From NCBI GenBank assembly GCA_016929355.1, contig JAFGJA010000441.1, positions 1 to 14,316 on the forward strand: 14,316 bases of DNA, read 5' to 3'. Within the stretch, counting starts at the first letter, position 1. The number at the start of each line of letters is the position of its first letter. The position numbers were made by a program, and so were the translations under genes. The notes beneath the pieces are model-generated. The model did no database searches, was not told the DNA's origin, and saw only the letters and a list, made by a program, of their open reading frames with translations. Shown here in pieces: positions 6,392 through 12,706 of the stretch. Source of the DNA: Anaerolineae bacterium (lineage in GTDB: Bacteria; Chloroflexota; Anaerolineae; Aggregatilineales; Aggregatilineaceae).

Positions 6392-6772
6392 ATGATGGTT
6401 ACGCCCAATTCCGAAGAGCATGAAGAGAATCAATCACCGGACGCCACCGCCGAGCATCCCGAAGCGGCAGATGCCAACTCCGAACAGGCTGAACCGGAAA
6501 TTGTGCGCTTGCACGCGGTAGTGTATGGCGTGGTGCAGGGTGTTGGTTTTCGGGCGAATACCCAACGGGCTGCAAGTCAGGCGGGGATCACGGGTTGGGT
6601 GCGGAATCAGTGGGATGGGACTGTCGAGGTGGTCGCAGAAGGCCCGCGCGTCATCCTGGAACGTTTCGAACAATTTCTGCATCAAGGTCCGCGCGCGGCG
6701 CATGTCGAGCGTGTTGAATTATCCTATGAAGCGGCTACCGGCGAATTTAGCCGGTTCAGTGTGCGTTATTAA
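6392..6772 (+). CDS. acyP: Acylphosphatase with acidic N-terminal extension
   Basis: Small cytoplasmic enzyme that hydrolyses acyl phosphates such as acetyl phosphate and 1,3-bisphosphoglycerate to carboxylate and phosphate. The domain fills residues 38-126: the phosphate-binding loop VYGVVQGVGFR (44-54) contains the essential Arg54, and GWVRNQWDGTVEVVAEG (68-84) contains the essential Asn72. The end, FSRFSVRY, matches the family's final strand. Acylphosphatases are usually about 90-100 residues; here a Glu/Asp/Ala-rich, probably disordered extension of about 36 residues precedes the domain. Two ATGs lie in tandem: GAGGG at 6383-6387 is four bases before the first (6392) and seven before the second (6395), so translation may start at the second. 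The FecR-like protein gene follows after 12 bases, so the two probably share an mRNA. Confidence 0.93.
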   Translation: MMVTPNSEEHEENQSPDATAEHPEAADANSEQAEPEIVRLHAVVYGVVQGVGFRANTQRAASQAGITGWVRNQWDGTVEVVAEGPRVILERFEQFLHQGPRAAHVERVELSYEAATGEFSRFSVRY

Positions 6773-6784
6773 CGGTTAAACTAT

Positions 6785-8095
6785 ATGTTACGATCAAATC
6801 CGCAGCGTGTCGCCTGGATGACAGTGGTTGGGGCATTAGCCGTATTTTGTGTGATGTGCCTGGGGACGTATACGCTGGCGCATTGGGTAGTGTATGAGTC
6901 TCCGATCCAGTTGAATGTTGTTTTGCATGTGGGCAAAGGCACAGTAGGGCTGGCGGAACCCGGCAATGATGAAAAAGCCGAACGCGGCACAGCTCCGGTA
7001 GCGCGCAATGATGTGCTGCGGACTGATAGTGTCTCGCAGGGGTATCTGGCGTTTTCCGATCCGTATTCGGGTGATGTGATCGCTACCGTGATGATGCACT
7101 CTGACAGCCAGACTAAGCTCCGCACGGCGAGCCGCCCGCGCTTCAGTTGGAGCGATAACCCCTATGTGATCCGGCTGGCGGATGTCACCGGGCCGGTTGA
7201 AGTGTGGGTCGCGTCGGGGGTGGACCGCGAAATCCGTCTGGAAATTATTTCCCCGTTGGGTACGCTGCATATTGAGGAAGCCGGTAATTATTTGCTTGAC
7301 ATCACCCCGGATTCAATCACCGTGACGCCGCGTGTGGGCAGTGCGACCTTGATCAGCGCGACGGGGCAGGCGCAGCATCTTACCGAACCGTCAGCCGGTT
7401 TGATTCAGCAGAGCGAGCCGGACATCAGCATGATAGATGGGCCGCTTGAACTGCTGTCCAACTGGAATTTTGCGAAGGGCGATGATTGGCCGGTGGAATG
7501 GCGCTGCACGGATGAATATTCGGCGGATTACCAGGATGTGCCCCCCGCTAACCTGGATTTCACGACCTTTGATGGGCGTGATGTGATTCACATCGAACGG
7601 ATGCAGCCGAATCCCGGCGCGCACAAAACGCGCTGCATTCAGGTGCTTGGTGGGCCGGATGGGTTGGATGTCCGTGATTATGACAGCGTGCGTTTGCGCG
7701 TGACGATGCAGGTACATCACCAGAGTTTGAGCGCGTGCGGGATCGCGGGGACAGAGTGCCCGGTCATGCTGCAAATCAGTTACGTGAGCGAAAATGGCGA
7801 ATCGCGGCGCTGGATTCATGGTTTCTATGCCAACTATGAGCCAAGTTTGGGCGGTGAGAAAAATTGCGCCGAATGTTGGGGGGATCATGAGTTTATCAAC
7901 AAGGATGCCTGGTATACCTACGAATCGGGCAACCTGTTCACTATTTTGCCGGAGGGGTGGCGTCCGAGCGCGATCACCGAAATCCACTTTTTTGCGGGTG
8001 GACACCAATATGATGTGATGTTAAGCGAAGTGGCATTGCTGGCCGAACATCCCACCGACACTGTGACGGATGAGGCCGCTAGCGCCGGGGAATAA
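6785..8095 (+). CDS. Single-pass membrane protein with FecR-like domain
   Basis: Predicted envelope protein of 436 residues; function unknown. One hydrophobic helix at about residues 9-35 follows a short basic N-terminus (MLRSNPQR), so the N-terminus should be inside and the rest outside. Residues of roughly 40-190 look like a FecR-type beta domain (APVARNDVLRTDSVSQGYLAF, then TKLRTASRPRFSW and a GTLHIEEAGNYLLDI strand pair). The remainder (about 215-420) looks like a beta-sandwich, with hydrophobic-alternating strands (LRVTMQVHH, ITEIHFFAGGHQYDVMLSEVALL). It has a cysteine cluster SACGIAGTEC and an NCAEC..HE motif that might bind metal or form disulfides. No sigma-factor gene adjoins it, so it is not a standard FecR anti-sigma pair. 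It lacks a clear ribosome-binding site and starts 12 bases after acylphosphatase. The membrane topology is firmer than the domain call. Confidence 0.7.
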   Translation: MLRSNPQRVAWMTVVGALAVFCVMCLGTYTLAHWVVYESPIQLNVVLHVGKGTVGLAEPGNDEKAERGTAPVARNDVLRTDSVSQGYLAFSDPYSGDVIATVMMHSDSQTKLRTASRPRFSWSDNPYVIRLADVTGPVEVWVASGVDREIRLEIISPLGTLHIEEAGNYLLDITPDSITVTPRVGSATLISATGQAQHLTEPSAGLIQQSEPDISMIDGPLELLSNWNFAKGDDWPVEWRCTDEYSADYQDVPPANLDFTTFDGRDVIHIERMQPNPGAHKTRCIQVLGGPDGLDVRDYDSVRLRVTMQVHHQSLSACGIAGTECPVMLQISYVSENGESRRWIHGFYANYEPSLGGEKNCAECWGDHEFINKDAWYTYESGNLFTILPEGWRPSAITEIHFFAGGHQYDVMLSEVALLAEHPTDTVTDEAASAGE

Positions 8096-8177
8096 CGCTA
8101 ATCAGGTCACTACTATTCTGCCTGTTTCACAAAGAGATGAGAATAGAGGGAATTTTCTCTTGGTTTTACCCTGTATT

Positions 8178-8197
8178 TCTCTGCGTACTCTGCGGTT
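8178..8197. repeat. Degenerate CGCAGAG-type repeat fragment
   Basis: The plus strand reads TCTCTGCGTACTCTGCGGTT; its complement is ACCGCAGAGTACGCAGAGA, two CGCAGAG units three bases apart. Short repeats of this form recur between genes in many bacterial genomes, from general knowledge. It lies in the AT-richer 132-base gap 8096-8227, where nothing else is clear apart from the GAGGAG ribosome-binding site at 8214-8219. Confidence 0.4.
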
Positions 8198-8227
8198 AAA
8201 TGCTTTTGATTTTGAGGAGCATAAAAA

Positions 8228-8824
8228 ATGACGCTGGATCAGGACACCATTAATACGATTCTGCTGTTTGTCATCACCACCACCGGGGCGGTTGTGTCCG
8301 CGATCTGGTTAGGGTTGATTCTGTGGACGTGGCGGGATATGCAGTTGCGTTCGCGCGATCCGTTGGCGCGCATTGCCGCGAGTTTAATGGTGGCGGTGCT
8401 GGGCATTTTTGGCATTATGATCTATATCATGCTGCGCGCGCCGGAAACGTTGGCTGAGGCGTATGAGCGTTCGCTGGAAGAAGAAGCGCTGCTGCAAAAT
8501 ATCGAAGAAAAGCCGGTTTGTCCGGGCTGTGGGCGTCCGGTCAAAGAGGCGTGGCAGGTGTGTCCTTACTGCCATACCAAGCTGAAGAAGCCCTGTGTGG
8601 AATGTGGCGAAATGCTCGATCTGCCCTGGAATCTGTGTCCTTACTGTGCGACACCGCAGCCCATGCCGCAGCCAGCCGAATCGCCATCAGCAGGCCGCCG
8701 CGCACGCCGCCGATCTCGGTCTGCGCCGCAAGCGCCAGTTCAGCAATCACCAGCCCAGTCGCCGCAGTATGTCGATGATGAGGCGTATGAGCCGGTGGAA
8801 TATATCGAGGACGACGGGTATTAG
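8228..8824 (+). CDS. Membrane protein with double zinc ribbon
   Basis: Membrane-anchored protein of 198 residues, function unknown. Two hydrophobic helices (about residues 9-34 and 47-69) are joined by a short basic loop (RDMQLRSRDPLAR), which predicts a cytoplasmic loop with both ends outside, or a different insertion if the charged loop is not decisive. A charged linker (70-96) leads to two zinc ribbons: Cys98/101/112/115 (CPGC..CPYC) and Cys123/126/137/140 (CVEC..CPYC), all eight ligands present. The tail is proline- and arginine-rich (RRARRRSRS at about 157-165) and ends acidic. Because zinc ribbons normally act in the cytoplasm, the real topology is uncertain. GAGGAG (8214-8219) eight bases before the ATG supports the start. 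It is the last plus-strand gene before a convergent junction, and its stop codon abuts a palindromic repeat. Confidence 0.85.
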   Translation: MTLDQDTINTILLFVITTTGAVVSAIWLGLILWTWRDMQLRSRDPLARIAASLMVAVLGIFGIMIYIMLRAPETLAEAYERSLEEEALLQNIEEKPVCPGCGRPVKEAWQVCPYCHTKLKKPCVECGEMLDLPWNLCPYCATPQPMPQPAESPSAGRRARRRSRSAPQAPVQQSPAQSPQYVDDEAYEPVEYIEDDGY

Positions 8825-8877
8825 AAACCTCACCCCCGGCCCCTCTCCACGCATGGAGAGGGGGGCAGGTCAGGGTT
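8825..8877. repeat. Palindromic repeat, copy B, at a convergent junction
   Basis: CCCCTCTCC (8840-8848) and GGAGAGGGG (8855-8863) form a perfect 9-bp stem around ACGCAT; the outer ACCT and AGGT can also pair. It begins right after the TAG stop of the zinc-ribbon gene, with ACCTCACCCCC matching the complement of the GGTGAGGT end of copy A. It lies between convergent genes and could end transcription from either side, though no long T run follows. The rest of the gap up to 8921 shows nothing else. Confidence 0.7.
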
Positions 8878-8921
8878 AAACTGCTGCTCTGTTTACGGGC
8901 ATGGGGGCGGATTTAGCTTTT

Positions 8922-9806
8922 TCACCATAAATCGGGGAACGTCGCGCGGATCAGGATCAACACCCACAGCGCCACTGTTACCAGCAGCGCCCAACGCTGC
9001 TTATGCACCACGGCGATAGCTGCCGCCGACCACGAATGAAACAGGACATACGGTGACAGGCAGGGGCCAGCAGGCAGCGCGAAGCGGATATTGCGCTTGC
9101 GCAGCGACAGGTAGACCAGCACCAACCCCACCGGTACACTGTACGGAAAAAGACTCGCGTTCCACCACTGATCCGGTTGTCCGCCCCAATCGAGGAACCA
9201 GAAACCGAACAGCAGCATGGTGATCCCCAGCGCGATTGTGACCGGGGCGAAGACGCGCACCACTTCCCGCCAACCGCCCGGTTTATCGTCTGTGCCGCGC
9301 CACGCTTCGATCAGCCAGAACAGCGCAATCGGTACACCGATCTGCGGTTTGGCGCTCACGAAAAAAAGCCCGATTTGCGGCGGCATCGTTACACCTAATA
9401 ACGGAATCCAGTCAATATTGCCGTTGAGGACGCAGTGCATCACGGGCGGCGAGATCACAAACGCGCCCATAGCGAGCGGAGTCGCGCCCAGACGATAGGC
9501 GGCATACGCAAACGATCCGAGACTCACCACCAGAAAAATCGCCCCGCCGAGTTCCATCGGCAAAACGGCAATGGGCATCATGGGGATCAGCACCCACGTC
9601 GGGTTGAGGAAGCGCGGTTGCAGCGTGTCATGCGGATTATGCCCGTGCAGCAAATCCAGCGCGGCGCGGCGATACACGTCCCGCCAATCCGGGCCAAAGG
9701 GGAAGGTCAGCGAGAGGACCGGGATCATGATCACCACGACGAACGCGATGGTTATCAGCAAGCGGGGATCGGTGAGTTGGTTTGGGTTGCGTCGTTTCGC
9801 GGGCAT
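8922..9806 (-). CDS. Multi-pass membrane protein, possibly a short GT87-like mannosyltransferase
   Basis: Integral membrane protein of 294 residues with about eight hydrophobic segments. The first external loop reads FGPDWRDVYRRAALDLLHGHNPHD (about 37-60) and is followed by FLNPTWVLIPMMPIAVLP. That layout resembles polyprenol-phosphate-mannose-dependent GT87/DUF2029 glycosyltransferases, where an Asp in the first loop is important; Asp40 and Asp43 are candidates here. It is shorter than the usual 380-450 residues of that family and ends abruptly after its last helix (LWVLILIRATFPDLW). It may therefore be a minimal or truncated member, and the family call is tentative. The start at 9806 has AGAGGA upstream. 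It is the last gene of the minus-strand series, 76 bases after the third AEC transporter, with repeat copy C between. Confidence 0.6.
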   Translation of the reverse strand: MPAKRRNPNQLTDPRLLITIAFVVVIMIPVLSLTFPFGPDWRDVYRRAALDLLHGHNPHDTLQPRFLNPTWVLIPMMPIAVLPMELGGAIFLVVSLGSFAYAAYRLGATPLAMGAFVISPPVMHCVLNGNIDWIPLLGVTMPPQIGLFFVSAKPQIGVPIALFWLIEAWRGTDDKPGGWREVVRVFAPVTIALGITMLLFGFWFLDWGGQPDQWWNASLFPYSVPVGLVLVYLSLRKRNIRFALPAGPCLSPYVLFHSWSAAAIAVVHKQRWALLVTVALWVLILIRATFPDLW

Positions 9807-9835
9807 AGGTTGCGCGTCCTCTTTCCAATAGGTTC

Positions 9836-9891
9836 ACCTGATTCCCCCTCTCCGCTTGTGGGGAGGGGGCTAGGGGGAGGGGTTACATTAG
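9836..9891. repeat. Palindromic repeat, copy C, containing an AEC stop codon
   Basis: CCCCCTCTCC (9844-9853) pairs with GGGGAGGGGG (9860-9869) around GCTTGT, with one G-T position. The 56-base element starts ACCTGATT and ends GGTTACATTAG, like copy A. The last two codons and the TAA of the AEC gene that ends at 9883 are inside the GGTTACATTAG end. It fills most of the gap to the GT87-like gene. Confidence 0.75.
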
Positions 9892-10800
9892 CAGCGATAA
9901 TAACACGCTTAACGTGATTATGCTGGCGAGCGTACTCACCAGAATCGTCGCCGTGACGTGTTCCGCATCCGAACCAAACTCAATTGCCAAGACGCCGCTC
10001 ATAACAGCGGTGGGCATACTGACTTCGATGATAAACACCTGCCGCGTCAGGCCCGCAAAACCGAGGACCAGCGCCACCCCTACCGCCACGACTGGCGCAA
10101 CAAGCAATTTCATGCCCGACGCCAGCAATACCTGCTTGAGCCGTTTTAGCGCGCTACCGCTTTGCAATGTGTGCGAGAGTTGAATGCCCAATGCGGTTAG
10201 CATACCGGGGATCGCGGCTTGTCCGGCTAAATCCATCGAATCGATGAGCGGATTGGGCAGATCGAAGTGGGTCGCGTTGACGAGTAAGCCCAATGCCGCC
10301 GCATAGGGCAGGGGGACGCGGAACATATTGAGCAGCGCTTCCCGCGTGGGAACCGAGCCGCGCGAGGCCACGAACACCCCGAACGAATTGATCATGATCG
10401 CGGAGGCGACATAACACAGGATCGCGCGCGCTTCGCCTGCATCTCCAAACGCGAGGCGGTTGAGCGGAATCCCGTAATTGCCCGCGTTGATCATCGCCAC
10501 GCTGAGGATAAACGCCCCTTCCAGCTTGCGATCATAGTGCAAACTGCGCGTGACGCCATAACCGAGCGCGGACATGATCGCCAGGGCGATGATCGTGCCG
10601 ATGATCAGTTGGGAGGCTTCGTCCGCCTGAATGTCCATCGTCGCCAGACTGTGAAAGACCAGCGCGGGGGTGAATAAATACACCAGCAGCCGCGACAGCG
10701 CGTGGGGGTTGATGTCCAATATATAGTCAGCGATGGCGGCTGTGCCGACCACGAGGAAAATCGGGAGAATGATATTGTATGTAATATCAGGTATGGACAT
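9883..10800 (-). CDS. AEC-family transporter, paralogue 3
   Basis: Integral membrane secondary transporter of the auxin efflux carrier (AEC, Mem_trans) family, 305 residues and about ten helices in two inverted halves. Substrates of bacterial members include malate and other organic anions, but nothing here identifies the solute. Family landmarks are the N-terminal ITYNIILPIFLVVG, NAGNYGIPLNRLAFGD in the first half, ALGIQLSHTL at the start of the second half, and SMPTAVMSGVLAIEFGSDAE near the end. The ATG at 10800 comes four bases after the preceding paralogue's stop, so translation is probably coupled. It is the most diverged of the three copies in the C-terminal block: GFAGLTRQVFIIEV replaces GMSGLTRDVAIVQA. 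Its stop codon lies in repeat copy C. Confidence 0.92.
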   Translation of the reverse strand: MSIPDITYNIILPIFLVVGTAAIADYILDINPHALSRLLVYLFTPALVFHSLATMDIQADEASQLIIGTIIALAIMSALGYGVTRSLHYDRKLEGAFILSVAMINAGNYGIPLNRLAFGDAGEARAILCYVASAIMINSFGVFVASRGSVPTREALLNMFRVPLPYAAALGLLVNATHFDLPNPLIDSMDLAGQAAIPGMLTALGIQLSHTLQSGSALKRLKQVLLASGMKLLVAPVVAVGVALVLGFAGLTRQVFIIEVSMPTAVMSGVLAIEFGSDAEHVTATILVSTLASIITLSVLLSLLM

Positions 10801-10804
10801 GAGG

Positions 10805-11737
10805 CTACATCACAATTGATAAAATGATACTTAGCGTGGCAATACTGGCAATGGTCCCGATCAGAATGGTTGTGGTGACGTGTTCGGCATCGGCGCCGAA
10901 CTCTGTCGCCAGGACGCCCGCCAAAACTGCCGTTGGCATACTCGCCTGCACAATCGCCACATCGCGCGTCAGACCGGACATGCCCAGGAACGCCGTGAGC
11001 GGAAAGGCGATCAGGGGGGCGACCAGCAGCCGCATTCCGGCGGCCACCATTGCCGTTTTGAGTTTGCTGGGTGAACCCGATTTTTGCTGGCGGCTGGCAC
11101 GCAATGTGCGCGAAAGCTGAATGCCCAAGACCGCGATCATGCCGGGAATAGCGGCATCGGCGATGATGTCAACCGCTTCGACAATGGGATCGGGTAGTTG
11201 GGCATTACTGGTATTCACCAATATGCCTGCCGCCATCGTGTAGGGGATTGGCGTTTTGAGGATGTTTAACAGCGCCGCCCGCGTGGACATTGAGCCGCGC
11301 GACGCCAGAAACACGCCAATCGTATTACCCAGGATCGACGATCCGATATAGCACAATACGGCGCGTTCCTCGCCCGCTTGCCCAAATGCGAGCCGGTTGA
11401 GCGAAATCCCCAGATTGCCCGCATTGAGCAGGACCATACTCAGCACAAAGGCGCTTTCCAGGTGGCGATCAAAGCGCAGGTTGCGCGCCAGCAGATAGCC
11501 GAAGATGCCAACGGTGATCGATACGATCAACGTGTTGCCGATGAGCAAACCCGCTTCCCCGGCGGGAATCTCCATAAAGGCGAGGCTGCGAAAGACCAGC
11601 GCGGGCGAGAAGAAATAGATCAACAGGCGGGACATGGCATGAGGATCAATCGCGTGTTTGTGATCGATCCAGGCCGCCAGACCGACGACGATGAAAATGG
11701 GCAAAATGATATTGTAGGCGATTTCGAGTGTTGCCAC
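10805..11737 (-). CDS. AEC-family transporter, paralogue 2
   Basis: AEC/Mem_trans family membrane transporter of 310 residues with about ten helices; solute unknown. It shares with its neighbours the N-terminal MATLEI-YNI-LPIF pattern, the first-half motif NAGNLGISLNRLAFGQ and the second-half VLGIQLSRTL. Its loop after that motif carries a lysine/serine-rich insertion (RQQKSGSPSKLK) that the first paralogue lacks. The C-terminal GMSGLTRDVAIVQ and SMPTAVLAGVLATEFGADAE are nearly identical to paralogue 1. It starts with GTG at 11737 with only a weak GGA-type ribosome-binding site, 27 bases after paralogue 1's stop. It ends ATG-TAG, followed four bases later by the next ATG. It is part of an apparent three-gene tandem amplification. 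Confidence 0.92.
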   Translation of the reverse strand: MATLEIAYNIILPIFIVVGLAAWIDHKHAIDPHAMSRLLIYFFSPALVFRSLAFMEIPAGEAGLLIGNTLIVSITVGIFGYLLARNLRFDRHLESAFVLSMVLLNAGNLGISLNRLAFGQAGEERAVLCYIGSSILGNTIGVFLASRGSMSTRAALLNILKTPIPYTMAAGILVNTSNAQLPDPIVEAVDIIADAAIPGMIAVLGIQLSRTLRASRQQKSGSPSKLKTAMVAAGMRLLVAPLIAFPLTAFLGMSGLTRDVAIVQASMPTAVLAGVLATEFGADAEHVTTTILIGTIASIATLSIILSIVM

Positions 11738-11764
11738 GTTAGTTTTTATCCGTCGATGGGTTGG

Positions 11765-12679
11765 TCACAGAAGAATCGATAATAACACACTCAGCGTAAT
11801 GATGCTGGTCAAAGTGCTGATCAAAATGGTGGCGGTGACGGATTCGGCATCGGCCCCAAATTCGGTAGCTAACACGCCCGCCAAAACCGCCGTTGGCATA
11901 CTTGTCTGCACAATCGCTACGTCGCGCGTGATGCCGGACATGCCGAGGAGGGCGGTGATCGGGAACGCGATCAAGGGGGCGACGATCAGACGAAAGATCG
12001 TGGCGAATAAGCTGAAGCGCAACATGCCGCCGATCCCGATCTGCCATGTCCGCGAGAGTTGAATGCCTAACACCGCCAGCATTAACGGTTCGGCAGCCTG
12101 CGCCGCGAGATTGAGGGTGTTCACGAGGGTATCCGGCAGATTGAGATTGGCGGCGTTAAACAGTAGTCCGAAAGCCGCCGCGTAGGGCATAGGATTTTTC
12201 AGGACATTGAGCATCGCGCTCCGGTTGGACGTGTTGCCGCGCGATGCGAAAAATATGCCGATGGTATAGCCCATCAAGAGCGAGGCCACCATGCAGATTA
12301 CGGCGCGCTCAAGACCGGGATCGCCAAATGCGAGCCGATTGAGCGGCAGGCCATAATTACCCAGGTTGGCGAAGATCAAGCTCAGGGTAAACGCGCTTTC
12401 CTGGCGGCGATCAAAGCCGATCACGCGCACAAAGCCATTGCCCAACCCGGCGGCCAGCAGCGTGATGATCACGGTTGAACCGAATAACAGACCCGCTTCC
12501 CCGGCGCTGATCTCCATGAACGCCAGACTGCGAAAAATTAACGCAGGGGCGAAAACATATACGACCATGCGTGAGGCGGGCTGTGGATCGATGTGCATGT
12601 GCCGATCCAGCACAGCGAACACGCCTGCGATCAGAAAGATCGGGATCAGGATGTTATAGGTGATTTCTAATGTTGCCAC
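11765..12679 (-). CDS. AEC-family transporter, paralogue 1
   Basis: AEC/Mem_trans family membrane transporter of 304 residues and about ten helices, first of the three in transcription order; solute unknown. Landmarks are MATLEITYNILIPIFLIAG at the N-terminus, NLGNYGLPLNRLAFGD in the first half, VLGIQLSRTW opening the second half, and GMSGITRDVAIVQ and SMPTAVLAGVLATEFGADAE near the C-terminus. The start is a GTG at 12679; an ATG just upstream is out of frame, and the ribosome-binding site is weak (GGAC). It begins 27 bases after the pyruvate kinase stop with no promoter or terminator visible between, so it is probably transcribed from the pyruvate kinase promoter. That position would fit transport of an organic acid linked to pyruvate, but this is guesswork. 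Confidence 0.92.
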   Translation of the reverse strand: MATLEITYNILIPIFLIAGVFAVLDRHMHIDPQPASRMVVYVFAPALIFRSLAFMEISAGEAGLLFGSTVIITLLAAGLGNGFVRVIGFDRRQESAFTLSLIFANLGNYGLPLNRLAFGDPGLERAVICMVASLLMGYTIGIFFASRGNTSNRSAMLNVLKNPMPYAAAFGLLFNAANLNLPDTLVNTLNLAAQAAEPLMLAVLGIQLSRTWQIGIGGMLRFSLFATIFRLIVAPLIAFPITALLGMSGITRDVAIVQTSMPTAVLAGVLATEFGADAESVTATILISTLTSIITLSVLLSILL

Positions 12680-12706
12680 AATGCATGAGTCCGGTGTTCG
12701 TTAAAA

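Noticed and set aside
2893..9891. The three repeats as a CRISPR array or an insertion sequence
   Set aside because: The copies are single, kilobases apart, differ in their centres, and have no regular spacers, cas genes or transposase frame.
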